Part shown: positions 1 to 12,489 of the stretch, piece by piece
Layout: each line of letters starts with the position of its first letter
Position numbering within the stretch: position 1 is the first letter of the stretch
Assembly (NCBI GenBank): GCA_002633005.1
Contig: NMRA01000134.1
Coordinates: 593,925 to 641,032 of the forward strand
Direction: 5' to 3'
DNA: 47,108 nt
Source: Phoronis australis
Lineage: Eukaryota; Phoronida; Phoronidae
Notes under the pieces: model-generated
Databases searched by the model: none
What the model saw: only the letters and a program-made list of their open reading frames with translations
What the model was told of the DNA's origin: nothing
Program-made: the position numbers and the translations under genes

Positions 1-1691
1 AGCTGGCTGACTGGATGGCTAGAGTCCACATTGCCCTCGGCACAGTCACTGACACCAGTTGCACCGGCAAATTTTCGTCTGACGATGACGATGACTGGGT
101 ATCACTTTGTGTTGCCTCGGCTCAAACAGGTATCCCTGGTGACCCGGCATTTCACACTAAAATTTCTTATTCCGACAATATGAAAAACGCTACTTGATTG
201 CACGCTAACACAGGACAGTGACTTTGCACCCGCCAAATACGTCACGAGACTAAGCAGCGCTCCAAGCCGGTATTTTTTTTAGCTTCGTTAGAGAATATAA
301 GTTTAATTTTTGGTGTTGAATTATTTTTGAAATTAATCAACAATTCATAGAAAACTATCCAGAATTTATTCAGAATAAATTACAGTTCCCTTTTAAGCTT
401 AGTAACCAAGCACCCACTGCAGATAAGAGGGCAATGAAATTACACAACAGGACGAAAAACCTTCTACCTTTTTTCTCAACACAAGAGCATTGGAAGATGC
501 TGAACTGTCCACAGACATAGCACAGTGACATCACTGGCTCACTGGCTGGGACAGGTGTGCAGGGCATGAGACTGTGCCAGTCCCCAGCAGAGGGTGCATT
601 CATCCAAGACCTTGTAACTTTAACCACAAAGAGTTAACAATGGAGAGGACAGGACTGATCACAGGAAAAATCTACCAACACAACCAAGGCAGGCCATACA
701 TCCTTTCCAACTGAACACATGAAGACAGCCACCCAGACATGCAAACAGACAGTTGGGTAATTACAAGTACCTCCAGCCCTACTTCAATGTCAATGTCCCA
801 TGAGTAGGAGAAAGACCTATTTGGTTTTTGAAAGTTAACCAAACAAGCTTCAAGAAAGATAGACTGGGAGATAATGGTTACTCAATGAGTGTTTTGACAG
901 CTGATGTGTTGGACACTACATAGTTTAAAGAACCTATCAGACCGGTCATCCACTGAGAAATCAAAGACAGTTTCTCCCAAAGAAACCAAAGAAACAGGTT
1001 AGTACAGTAAAGGACCTCCCCAATGGACACAAAGGAAAACTGAATAGGCCAGTGACCCCAACAGGAATAGGCCAGTCAAGTGGAGGCAATCATAAACCAC
1101 TCAATCAGAAGAATGACTTTGTCTCCCTCCTGATGGCTCTAATCTTGACCAGTGGTTGTTAGCCCCAGCACGACCCTGGCTAAACAAACACTGGTCAGTT
1201 CTAATGACCAGTGGTCCAATTGAAAAATGGGAGGACCATCTCCAATCCCATGGGACAAGGATAATGATATCAAATCAAAAAGGCACAGTTAAAAGCAGTG
1301 TTACGTAACACACCAGAACATGAAAAGCCAATCAGTGCTTTTAATCAGTTTAGCAGATTAAAAAGCCAACTAAAGTACATTACATGATTAAATGAACAAT
1401 CTGCCAGAATTCACAAGGGACAAAGGATTTTGAATAGAAAACCTGCTGAAGCAAGTTGTGAAGGCTGGTTATATGAGTGCATTGTCACTAAGACACCTTT
1501 GTTCTCATAATTACTCCAGAATTGCAGGTGAAAACCACATGGAGGTACCTGTATGAGACTACCATATTCAATCCAATGGACTACTTTTGTAGTATACATT
1601 ACCAACATAGCAGGCAGATATTCCAAAAGCAAAAAACTTAAAAAGGAGTGTCTAAATCAAAATGTAAATATGCAGAAGCAATTGAATAAAA
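1..1691. other. Non-coding stretch, nothing recognised
   Basis: No exon, repeat family or RNA gene could be supported. An ORF at 15-197 (+) contains an acidic run (DDDDDW), but it has no recognisable domain or convincing splice borders. Around 1150-1235 there are three copies of an ACCAGTGGT/ACACTGGT motif in both orientations, a minor inverted repeat. Confidence 0.5.
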
Positions 1692-2172
1692 CAGAGCTTG
1701 GAATGACCAATGACAAAAAACGTGGAAACTTTTACGGCCCAAAACATGCGCGCTACCCACCCTTGAAATAGTCGATGTGAACCTTTCGACGACAAAAAAG
1801 GTAGGACTAAAAAAAACCACCATCAGTAGCATGCGTCTGCGTCCTTTTATCTCGTCCATCCACTCCTCCACTCCCACCCCGACACATTTTTGGCTACAGA
1901 GCCATAGTATTTGTCGCCGCGGTTTACAATCACACGAGACGCCATTGAAAATCCCACCACGCTATCCCAGATGCCCCCGGCAATGTTGACAATTTACGGT
2001 CCTCCGCTTTTCGAGGTGAACGTCGTCTGCAACGCCGCAGTAAGAAAGGACTTTGCCGCGGAAATTTTATATCAAATCAGATTTTTTTTTACCCGGAAAT
2101 ATAATAAAATACACGGACAGAACATTTGAAAAAAGCGGAAATCCGCGTTTCCGCGGAAAATTCCAAGCCCTG
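1692..2172. mobile_element. Non-autonomous hAT-like element, 481 bp
   Basis: The left end reads CAGAGCTTGGAAT and the right end is its near-perfect inverse (ATTCCAAGCCCTG; one mismatch in 13). The element is flanked on both sides by ATAAAA (1686-1691 and 2173-2178), a 6-bp target duplication. Ends of the form CAG..CTG with a 5-8 bp duplication are typical of hAT transposons. No transposase is encoded. Superfamily is inferred from the ends only. Confidence 0.6.
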
Positions 2173-3121
2173 ATAAAACAAAACTGAGCTGAAAACAATG
2201 AGAAGTATAATATATCCTTTGCATCCCAGCAGGCAACATACATTATTCTGTTTTTAGCATGTATGTAGTTGTATGTTCTGGTCAACCCAGAGAGATGTGA
2301 ACGCCAGTGAAAACCAGCCCACAAACCGAACTTATATTCAAGATGCATCGAACATGATTTTTAGGACTTTCACGTTTGACTGGAAATATTCATTTCTAAT
2401 ACAATGAAACTAAAACATACAAGTATGTGTGAATGATGTATAGTACAGACTCTGAAATAACTTGACCATACCAACTACTTATACGAAACCAAAACTTTAG
2501 TATCTGAAGCCACTTCACACGTTTTAGGAAAGTACTACCAAGCAGAAGAACAGTTGCACACTGCTGACATAATTCAATTCAAAACCGATGCCAAATCAAT
2601 TTGCACACTCTTTAAAGTTTCATCAATTAAACCAAGCAAGAAATTGAAACAAATATGCCTGCACCTGAATTAATGGACAACGATACATACAGGCTGTCGT
2701 TCAGAAATTAGAAGCATTACAAATCAACCACAATGCCTCCACTTTGGTGCAAACTGGCCAAATACCATGAAGATGATTATTACATGGCTAGTCCCTTACT
2801 GTACATGATTGGTTGAATGAGTACAACCTAATCAATAAGAGCCAATACTCACTGTTATGAAATATTACTACAGACAGCAAGAAGTGTGTGAGTGTGTGTA
2901 TGAGCATGCTGTTGATAAGACGATGGGGGAGGACAATGGTTTTAGAACTAAATCGCCCATAAGTCATATCTAAAACTCTCCCTGAACCGTGATGTCGTAC
3001 CGCCCCAAGTTTGGTGAATTTTTTTCTCAAAGCAACGAAAATAAATGGTATATGAATGTAAATTGAAAAATGATCATTTCATATTTCCTTGGCAAGTATC
3101 AGTGCTCCAAAAATAAAAGGC
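2173..3121. other. Non-coding stretch, nothing recognised
   Basis: AT-rich unique-looking sequence. Short ORFs have no recognisable domains. Confidence 0.5.
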
Positions 3122-4475
3122 TACCGTATTCCCCATAATAACCGCCCATGCCCCTATAAGCGCCCCCCACGCATTTTCAGACTTTGCTAAAATAAGTGCC
3201 CAGTCCATGAACGTGTACGTGCGAAAAATGCCTTACCTACAGTCCTAAAAGTCAACAATAACGTCTTTAATTTATCAATAATATCCGACAGTCCTGAAAA
3301 AATTATTGTGCGCAGAATTTGTAGACCACGAGCCTCGCCGTTATGTCGGTATTTAGCCTTGACTATACACTTCAAACTTGCGGCATGCCTCAAAACGAAC
3401 ACACTTCTGCTAACATTGCGAGGACCAATGGTCTGGCCCTTCAGAACAGAAGTAGTGTACTTGTCTACGGGATTGCTTTGTAGATATTCCCGCATTCAAC
3501 AGGAATCCAAATTTCTTTGTAGGCCTACATGTGAAAACCGCGAATCGAAGACTAATAAACAGCTTGGCCAGTGTTAAAAGCACGTGGCCAAGAAGCGCGC
3601 GGTATATACATGAACCTGTCATCAAAGGCATTAGTCGGGAACTACCCATTCATGAAACGGGTAGCATAGCATCAGCAAGAAATGAATATTGGCACTAATT
3701 TCCGACAGTTTCTCATACTATAAAAAATGTTTGCGTTATTTTTAAAATGAATTGTTTGATTGACCATAATTGGTGTTTTTAAGCCAAATATCGGATAAAA
3801 TAACCACTGACAGAGAATGCTTACACACCCTTACACTGAAAAATAACTGTCAGATAGTCACGTACGCATCCAGCCACACGGCGACTAATGTGGCCTTACC
3901 GAAACAAATGTCGAACGTTTTTAGCTCGCTTTCTCACAAACACAGACAACTTCAAAACAAATGTCACGTGACAACAACATGTGTGTTCGTCTAGACATTT
4001 TTCTCATGTTGCCGATCATACATATAGATGGCAGGAGTCAGCACAGATTTGTACTTAAACCTGCCATGATCCCTGACTCCATGGGAACTTAAAAATCTTA
4101 GGAACGCCAAACTTGGAAAACTTAAGGGTTTCAGGTAATTTGTTTGAGTCGTAACTGTATTTTTATTCAAGCATTCAAGTTGCCATATCCACGATTACGA
4201 GGCAGGCAGTCGGCGAGTTTTAGCCCTGGGATTTCAGCACAATTTTCTGTAAAATGATCGTAATTTAGCAGCAAAGTTTGATAGCAATGCGCCATGGTTT
4301 TGTAGAAAGTCTTTCATAGATTACGGACACGTCACAGAGCGTAAACATATTGAATCTTAGCTTCCGATTTCACCTGTTTCAGAGACCGGGTTTCAACGGC
4401 CTTGGGTTATAATAAGCGCCCCAATGAAACAAACTTTTCTAAGCGCCCTGGGCATTTATTTCGGCGAATACGGTA
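3122..4475. mobile_element. Inverted-repeat DNA element, copy 1 (TACCGTATT ends)
   Basis: The left end starts TACCGTATTC and is followed by CCCTATAAGCGCCCC. The right end carries AATAAGCGCCCC and finishes GGCGAATACGGTA, the inverse. Two further copies at 5326 and 6831 share long internal blocks, such as the stretch around AAACTTAAGG and the CGTAATTTA block. No transposase ORF is present, so it is non-autonomous or dead. The outer TA could be a TA target duplication of the Tc1/mariner type, but it could equally be part of the inverted repeat. Superfamily unassigned. Confidence 0.7.
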
Positions 4476-5325
4476 CCCTGAATGAAAAAGGTAAAACCTG
4501 AAGTCGCTAAATCAAAGTTGACTTCGCAATTTTTTTCAGTTCCATAAATGCCCAATAAAAACTAATTTCAAGACAGGAGTTGAGACTGTTTTAACGGAAC
4601 ACCATGAAGTGAAATCAGCTAGACAGAATTCGCTCACTTTGCCCCTCATATTTGTCGCGAAATTGACAATTCAAGGAAAAGAACCACTCCATCTGGAAGT
4701 TGTTTACTTTCTCTTATTGCTGATCATTTTGAGCATAAGTTTTGTCACCATGCTCTAATGGCGAACTTTGTCAGACTGATTTTCAAAATATCCTGTCCAG
4801 GACCAAGAGAAAACAGCAAAAATCTTTGCACTGGTGAGCTACAGGTCCCCAAATTGAGGCCTGTTCAAAGATACCCTTGAAAACAGTAACAAATGATGGT
4901 CTCGCTTGCAGAAGAAGCCATGAACTTATTCATTACCATATTCAATTTTTGTGTGATGACATGAAATGTTTAAAGCTGTGATTGGCCAATAACAACAAAT
5001 GATTTTCCCAAATTCTAATTGCCCACAACCTATATGACGTTGTTTCACGAAAAGAGTAAAAAGTTATATTTCAATACATAAATGTGTGGGAAAAGTTTGT
5101 AACAAACAGTATAAGGAAATTTTGAAGACACCTTTGGTAAGTTGAGCAACTAAAATTTGGAAGTCACCTTTGGTGAAACAAGTTTCAGATGAGGTTGTAT
5201 TTTGCAAGCTGGTCCTCAACAAATTAGAAGCTGCCTAAAAAGACACTACAAAAGTTGTCACATGATTCCGATGTTGTCACTTCAGATGTCACCTCATTTG
5301 CCATGTCAGTCATTGCAGATTGAAG
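4476..5325. other. Non-coding spacer between two related elements
   Basis: AT-rich sequence with no exon or repeat recognised. It separates copies 1 and 2 of the TACCGTATT-ended element. Confidence 0.5.
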
Positions 5326-6180
5326 TACCGTATTCGCCCCTATAAGCACCCCCATGCGTTTTCAGCCTTCGGTAAAAGAAGCACCCAGCCAAGGAACGTG
5401 TACACATTTGAAAAGTACCTTACCTAGAGTTAAAAAATTCAACAGTAACATCGTCACTTTATCAATGATATCCAACAATCCTGAAATCATTGTGTGCCAA
5501 CTTTCTAGACCACGAGCCTCGCCGGTATGTCGGCATTTAGCCGTGAATATACACTTCAAACTTATGCAGTGTCCCACTATGGTCTGGCCTTTCAGAACAG
5601 ACAGTGTACTTGTCAACGGGAGTGAATCTCGCTCACTCGGCACCCACTCACGCAGCCGAACTTCAAAACAAACATCACGTGACAACAACATATGTGTTCG
5701 TCCAGATTTTTTTCATGTTGCTGGGTGCGATCTAGTGCAGATTTGGACTTAATCTGTGGTTAACCTCAACCCCACAGAAACTTAAAAATCTTAGGGACGT
5801 TATTTGGAAAACTTAAGGAGCATTTCACGTAATTTGTTGAGTCGAAACTGTATATTTATTCAAGAATTCAAGTTGCCCTATTGATGATCGCGAGACAATG
5901 ACCCATCAGTCGGCAAGTTTTCGCCCTAGGATTTCCCCACAATTTTCTGAAAAAGGATCGTAATTTAACAACGAAGTTTGGTAACAATGCAACACAGTTT
6001 TGTGGAAAGTCTGTCATAGCCTACAAATACATCACAGAGCGTAAATTTGATAAACCCTAGCTTCAGATTTCACCACTTTCGGAGACTAGGTTTCAACCGC
6101 CTTAGGATACAATAAGCGACTCCCCCTCCCGAAACGAATTTTTGTAACCGCCCTGGGCACTTATTAGGGCGAATATGGAA
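5326..6180. mobile_element. Inverted-repeat DNA element, copy 2
   Basis: Starts TACCGTATTCGCCCC and ends GGCGAATATGGAA, a decayed inverse. It is collinear with copy 1 but shorter, with an internal deletion of roughly 500 bp. The shared segment around 5505-5560 (ACCACGAGCCTCGCCGGTA) matches 3326 onward. No coding capacity is visible. Confidence 0.68.
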
Positions 6181-6830
6181 CTTATCTCAGCCCAGTTATC
6201 TAGACTGCCATTGACTTTGAGAAAAATATGCTAAAATAAGAATCTGAACTGCGTCAATGCATCATAAGTGTCAATGCTGTATTACAACAGCCATGTGCAG
6301 ACTGTGAAGTGAACGAGGGCCCTTTGCAACAGCAGCATCAGAGTCACTTGCTATGTCAACTACACGTCATTAAATATTTCAGCAAAAGAATTTAGTCATG
6401 GTTTTGGACGAAAAGTAAATCGTTTTAAGATCTATTTTCAAATGTTAATTGGGTCACTTGCGGTCCAATTTATTGTTCGTGCTACTGATAAAACTTCTAC
6501 ACGCGCGTACAGAAATCGATTCATGATGACCGCCAGTTTGAAGTTTTTTTGACACGAACAGAAAACCAATACCTATTAGATTTCATTTCAAAGGTCAATG
6601 GCACATGAATACACCCTGCAATGAACACAGCCAGTTGACGAGTTGTCCACCTCAGTGTTCTCCACAATACCAATTCCAAACTCAACACAAATTTCTAGAG
6701 TTCAGTATCAGTAGTCAACACTAACTTTTCTCTTGTAGCCTTTTAAAACATCTCCGCAGGAGGTATTTACATATGTTTCAAAAATGTGCATTGAACTGGT
6801 CAGGTGTGACCTACTTTTTAACACTATAGG
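6181..6830. other. Non-coding spacer with one solitary transposon end
   Basis: At 6653-6665 the sequence CAGTGTTCTCCAC repeats exactly the 13-bp terminus of the element at 7564-9508. It has no partner end of its own nearby and looks like a relic. Nothing else is recognised in this stretch. Confidence 0.45.
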
Positions 6831-7563
6831 GCTTACATGTGAAAACCGCTTGTGACTGTCTCAGGAATTAAAAACTTGTTGTTAAAAGCACGTGACCAGG
6901 AAGCGCGCGCTACATACCTGTCACTTAACATCGAAGACAAATCATTAGTCTTGGGGAACTATCGATGAAACTACGCCAGGTATTATCGGCAACAAAAAAA
7001 TATCAGGCACTAATTTTAGAAAGTTTCTAATGCCGTAAAACTGTGTTGCATTGTTTTTAAGAGAGATTGCTTTATTAACCACTTTTTCAATGTATTCATA
7101 ATAATTGGTGTTTTGAAAGTAAAATACCCGATAAAATGCCCCACTGATAGTGGACACCTCCGCCCCCCGGAAACAACTCAGACTGTCACACATCCAGTCA
7201 CCCGGCGACTCAACGACATTCGGACTTAGGCCCTACCAAGACAATTCTCGCACGTTTTAATAGTAGATGTGATCAGCAAGTGCTAAATAAAAGGCGTTCA
7301 CGTGTTATTTCTTTTGTAACAATGCACACCTCCGGGAAATGAACGCTGATGACACGCACACGCTCGCTCACTCACACACGCAGACCATCTTCAAAACAAA
7401 GGTCACGTGACTATGACACGTGTGTTCGAGCAGATTTTTTGCGCAGATTTAAACCAATCTAGTTCATAATACCCACTCCACAGGAACTTAAAATCTTAGG
7501 GACGCTACTTGGAAAACTTAAGTGAGGATTTGAGGTAATGTGTTGAGTCGAAACTATATTTTT

Positions 7564-9508
7564 CAGTGTTCTCCACGACCACTTTTAACGTGTCGCAGCG
7601 TCCTGTTTGGCCGAGCGCGCGTCCTGTTTAAGTGTCCCGCGTCCTGTTTAAAAATCCAGCGTCCTGTTTAAAAATCCCGCAACCAGTTTAAAAATATAGG
7701 TTCTACTTTGTAAAAAAGACGTCGTCGTCATTAATAAGTTCTTCACTGGTTCAAATTACGCTTGACAGCAACTGGCCATAGCCCATTAAAACTGAATAAA
7801 GGCTAAGCCTAAGGAAGTCGGTGGTCCGTTGTGGACAGCCTAGTCACCGGACTCACTCAAGCGGCAGACTGGGCCGCAAGTCTATGATGTAACGCGGCAT
7901 GTAAATAATCTCTCGATTATCTTTTCAATTCATCCCGAACAACTAGTCAATTTAAACAAAGGCCCAATGCTACCTATACGCCTAATCCACTACCTGCTCA
8001 CTGGAAGTGCAGTCCGGCACGAAAGTCGCTGATCGTTGCGTTAGGCCTTTTCGCTTTTGCAGTCACCTTTTTGTGTTCTGCGGAGAACTAATCATATTAC
8101 CCATTGAAAATAAAATAATTAAGGCTCGGTGGTTAGTTCTGCGAAGTGTATGTTGTCAGCAAAGACACCGTTGCGCAGCCGTTTATGCAACGGCCGTCTT
8201 CTGTGAGGCCAGAATTTTGGTTTTCGTAGCACATTTTTCAATATTCCATGGGTCCCACGACAGACTTTACCGATACCAGTCTCAAAAACATTTGCATGAA
8301 ACTGCCTTTGATGGTTCTCATTGGTTGTTGTTTGTGTATTTCTCACTTTGATGAATATTATTGGTTACTTTTTGTGCCACCGGCCCATTGAGATTGACCG
8401 AGTTCATCTCGTTGCCTTATAAGGAGTTTCGTTGGCAGCATGAACATTATGTTTGTGGCGCATACTCCCTCTAAAAATCTGCCGAGCCGTTCGCAAACTC
8501 AACTTCGACAGTGGCTGTGACGTTTGCGGTTTCGGGGGAGTATTCCGAGATTTGGGACAGCGGGTAACGTCACTGAGTAAAGTTCAAAGTATATGTGTTT
8601 CGCGCCCAGAAATTGCAGCCAAAATCACGTGCTCTCATTGAAATCAAGCGGTAATATCTCGCGTAATCTCGCAGAGTTTTGTTTACCTAGCGTGGTCCTT
8701 ATGTTAGTGAATTCTATCCTGGCTTCCGTTACCAATTGACATGCGCATTCTACATACTTAGAAAATTATGGGAATTCCATAGTTGCAAGCGTTTGATAAT
8801 TCAGTTGATATCTTTTTAGAAATAATGGTTGTCATCAACAGGCCTGACACTCCCGTCCAAGTAGGCCTAGCTAGATGGAAAACGCAAGTGAATTGTTTTG
8901 TTTACCCTACCTAATTTGCATTCAAGGGGGACTCGCGCGTATTGTGCAGTTTTTACAAGAGTTCTGGTAGTGCAGAAGTGCAATATGTTGTACCAGCTTC
9001 AGAACATCGAATTCAGACTGTAAGAATGTGCAAGATATTTCAGGTACAGACTGAGAGAAAACATAAACTCTGCTATCAAGACATAAAAATGTGACTGACT
9101 TAACAAAGACACTTCACTTGGACTGTCTACGTCATAGGAAAAGTTTACTTCTGTGTTAGACTTTTTGTACTTAGTTGACATTGACATCATTATTGAGTAG
9201 CCTAAAACATTTCCCAATACTGTATCAAACACTCTGTAGACTTCCATTTCAAAGTCATTGACTAAGCAAATCGGTTATGACATATGTGATATGTTTGCAA
9301 ATAAGTCCAACTTTTAAAAATAAAAAGTTGAATACACACAGTTATTTGTTTGCACTACTGTTCATTACTATTAAAATGAGTGGGTAAAAATAAGGTGCAC
9401 AAAAAACTGCACACTAGCTTATGGAGAACGTTGACCGCCGCGCGGTTCCGGCACGTTGCAGTTTTTACGCGTGCGACCTGTTTAGATTTGTAGTTGTGGA
9501 GAACACTG
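7564..9508. mobile_element. hAT-like element inserted into copy 3, 1,945 bp
   Basis: Perfect 13-bp terminal inverted repeats, CAGTGTTCTCCAC at 7564 and its inverse at 9496-9508, flanked by TTTTT on both sides (7559-7563 and 9509-9513). The intact target is visible in the sister copies at about 4160 and 5850. Just inside the left end are five tandem 20-21 bp units (7598-7698) starting GCGTCCTGTTT, probably subterminal transposase-binding repeats. The interior has ORFs of 60-114 codons with no recognisable transposase, so it is likely non-autonomous. The 5-bp duplication and CAG..CTG ends suggest a hAT lineage; this is inference. Confidence 0.72.
7598..7698. repeat. Subterminal 20-bp tandem repeat of the 7564 element
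   Basis: Five consecutive units begin GCGTCCTGTTT (four) or GCAACCAGTTT (last), with TTTAAAAATC in the later ones. Period 20-21 bp. They lie 34 bp inside the transposon terminus, where hAT transposases usually bind. A related 20-bp array is at 17719-17809. Confidence 0.7.
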
Positions 9509-9889
9509 TTTTTATTCAAGCTGGCCCTGTCGACGATCTCTAGGCAGCGGCGCAGTCGGCGAGTTTTCACCCTTGGATTTCAGCACAATTTTTGGTAGAA
9601 TGATCGTTATTTAACAATGACGAAGTTTGATAGCGATGCGCCACAGTTTTGTTGTTTTATTGAAAGCCTGTCACAAGCTACAGATACATCACACAGCATA
9701 AATTTGATGATTTCTAGCTTCCGATTTCACCCGTTTCGGAGACAGGGTATCCGCCTTGGGTTACAATAAGCGCCCCCGCCCCGGGGACCTTAATACGGCA
9801 AGTACGGTGCTGTTTAACTGCCTCTTACTAAAGTAAACTAGATGTTTACTGTTGGTAAAATCAGGCTCTGATTAGATGCTGAGGGTTGC

Positions 9890-10018
9890 AGTACCACGTC
9901 ATCCACGGTTTTAAACCTGGCACGACAATTTTTAAACTCGACGCGCTTTCCCCAAACTCGACGCCGCAAAATCCAAACTCGTTACCGTGTCGAGTCAAAA
10001 CAGGTCGTGGAGAACACT
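9890..10018. mobile_element. Solitary transposon end related to the 7564 element
   Basis: The sequence ends GGTCGTGGAGAACACT, matching in reverse the GTGTTCTCCACGACC start of the 7564 element. Just inside it are AAACTCGACG(C) repeats at roughly 20-bp spacing, the same arrangement as the GCGTCCTGTTT units. No matching left end is found, so this is a fragment or a diverged relative. Confidence 0.45.
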
Positions 10019-10267
10019 TCACCTGTATGCAAGCGAGTGTGAACAGAGTGTGAAGGCCTGTCTGGATAATAAACACCATGGAATACGGTGTAACATCATT
10101 CAGACAGGTGAAACAGGTGTCTACCTGTAAAATAACATGCTCATTACTTTGGGAAAGTAGTCAGGAAAATTCAATTAATCTAATCACGGATTAAGAATGT
10201 TTTGTTTTAAGGTAGGGTTTCTATACCCATATCTCCAACAAAACCAGGAGACGGTGCACTTCACAAC

Positions 10268-10695
10268 ATATACAAGGTACCTAAACCATACGGTTAACGG
10301 ATTTATAAACACGGTCACGGACGCATGAACCCGACTCACAGACCTGCAAACACCGTCGGCTGACTCACAAACACGGGAACGGACTGACAAAACACGATCC
10401 ATTCACCCAAATACACAGGACACACGGACTCATATTCACCAGGAAACGCGTTTAATGGACCACTAAACACGGGTCACGGACTCATCAGCTGACATCTACA
10501 TTTTGTCCGTTAACCGTGTTTCTTCGTGAAAGTGAGTCCGTGTCCCGTGTACTTGGGTGAATGGATAGTGTTTTGTGAGTCTGTTCCCGTGTTTGTGAGT
10601 CAGTGGACAGTGTTTGCAGGTACGTGAGTCGTGTTCATGCATCCGTGACCGTGTTTATGAGTCCGTTAACCGTGTAGTTTAGGTACCTTGATATA
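10268..10695. repeat. 428-bp near-palindrome (foldback element)
   Basis: The left arm starts TACAAGGTACCTAAAC followed by GGTTAACGG. The right arm is its inverse, ending CCGTTAACCGTG and GTTTAGGTACCTTG. Arms are about 200 bp, meeting near 10480. Each arm is itself built from a repeated motif related to CGTGTTTGTGAGTC. A transcript across it would form a long double-stranded hairpin. No ORF of note. It is likely a foldback or MITE element; a target duplication was not resolved. Confidence 0.75.
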
Positions 10696-11780
10696 GCGCA
10701 GCACCTTCTGCTGTGCCTCGTCTTCGACATATAATTTTAATGTAACAACCGCAATGCTTAAGAACACGCATGCTCAAAACCGCAAAAATTGTTGAAGTTC
10801 ATCCAGCAGCCCACCACTTTTAACACCTGAAAACATTTCATCCAGCCAGAGTAATTTTTTTGTCTAATCCCAGCCCCACAACACTCAATCTCAGTGGAAT
10901 TTTCCAAAATGCAATAGTCACATCTTGTGCAAAATTATGTCTTTATTTTCCATTGCATCATTTATTTGACAAATATTGAGTTCATGGAGATGAATTCTAT
11001 TGATTTCAATTACGTAGCTAATCCCTACCGGTTAGTTTCAGGCCTTTAGAGTTTTGACGCCTATAGCAATTTTGAACATTGATTTTCTTCAGTAAGTTCG
11101 TCGATTCGCATGAAATTTTCAACTTATTTCATGGTCTATGGTCAAGAGAAACATCTCAGATTTTCCATATTGTCTGTAAGAATATCTAATACAAATATTT
11201 AAGTTGCACACACTCGCGCTTTTGAGAAATTTATGTTTGTACCAAAAATAATTTTCATAAAAAATCAAAGTCACTTGGTTATAAACGATCGATTGTGTGA
11301 CGTTTTAAGGTATGACTTATAGAATTAATATTATTAGGTCATCAAGGATTTTGAAAAACTTATGGGTTGAAGATAGACAGTTAAAAAGTTATTTGACGAA
11401 ACATGAACGGACTTCAGGAAGACCAATTACCTTAAGTCACATTTTCCAGTCTAGAGGAGAATTACTGTGCACGATTCCCCTCAACAAATTTGAACACAGC
11501 ACAAGAACACTCTCATAACCATCATCACCATTCTTAGTTGTCAACTGTCACCATTTACAATTTATTCCCGTCATCTTAAAGTGACATTAAAACTTCAGTC
11601 TTTAGCTAACACAATAATGATAATTTGCCTTACGATGATGAATAAATAATGTTAATGCTGGACAAGTTATTTTTAGTTGGTGCCATATTAAAACTGATGG
11701 ATCTCTCATCAAAGAGGAATAGAACCTTGGTTATATTTCAGCATAATTAATTCTTTCAAGGTACATATGGAGTTGCTTAA
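10696..11780. other. Non-coding stretch, nothing recognised
   Basis: AT-rich sequence with no domain-bearing ORF and no clear repeat within the window. Confidence 0.5.
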
Positions 11781-12288
11781 AGGCCCTTTAACACTAACGC
11801 GTCGATGTTTTGGGCAGTTGTAAAGGGATAACGCCAGTCCTGGGTCAAAGTTAACATGACCTGCTAACTTCGCAGTAAACAAGTGGATTTAACATCGGAG
11901 CGTTGACGCTGCAGTGTAGTATGAACAATCAACTTCGGTCCCATCGAAGTTATCGCCAGGGGCCACTGTTATCGTCAACAATTAAAAGGCAATGTCGTTG
12001 CTAATTGTCGCTTATATTTTGCTGGAATAATCACAAATCGAATTCGAATTCGAAACAAGTTTAATGTCAATTAGCACATGTAAATGTTCCCAAATCATCA
12101 CGTTAAAAAAACTTAGCGTAAGCATGCTGCATCAGCGCTATCTTGTGATTACTTCGATGACAACAGCGTCACCTACCGTTTACTTCGATGTCCGTTAACT
12201 ACCGAAGCCGGTACGAACGGTTCAGTTAACTTCGCAGTGTACCTGGATACTCCACTCAGACCGGAGTTAAATCAGTATGAAAGGGCCT
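11781..12288 (+). mobile_element. Short DNA element family A, copy 1 (508 bp)
   Basis: Ends are AGGCCCTTT and AAAGGGCCT, a 9-bp perfect inverted repeat. Nearly the whole length is shared with 29264-29781 in reverse orientation, including GTCGATGTTTTGG, ACTTCGCAGT, TATCGCCAGGGGC and AACAAGTTTAATGT. It contains repeated GTTAACT/AACTTCG motifs near both ends. No ORF; non-autonomous. Superfamily unknown. Confidence 0.7.
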
Positions 12289-12290
12289 GA

Positions 12291-12489
12291 ATTCAGTACT
12301 TGCACACTTTGGTGGCATTGCAAAAAATTATTGTTGTGCATTGTTGTTTAGGACACAATGCCTCATTTTAGCATCAATGTTAACAACGCAAGCGTGAAAG
12401 CATGCGTGTTCCAAACACGCTGAACCATTGTAGTTTGGACACAACACCTAACTTTTAAGTATAATGGCGAATTTGTGCAAGTAGTGAAT
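12291..12489. mobile_element. MITE-like element family B, copy 1 (199 bp)
   Basis: Inverted ends ATTCAGTACTTGCACA and TGTGCAAGTAGTGAAT (one mismatch in 16). A second copy is at 21519-21703, sharing CACACTTTGGTGGC, TGCCTCATTTTAGCATCAAT and a GGC.AATTTGTGCA tail. It abuts family A copy 1, with only two bases between them. Confidence 0.7.

Larger units (their letters stand above)
6831..9806. mobile_element. Inverted-repeat DNA element, copy 3, left-truncated and interrupted
   Basis: 6831-7563 matches copy 1 from about 3525 (ACATGTGAAAACCGC onward). 9509-9806 continues the match from about 4160 to the right terminus (AAGTACGGT). The left third is missing. The two halves are separated by the 1,945-bp insertion at 7564-9508; removing it restores collinearity with copies 1 and 2. 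This nested order shows that the 7564 element moved after this family had inserted here. Confidence 0.65.
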
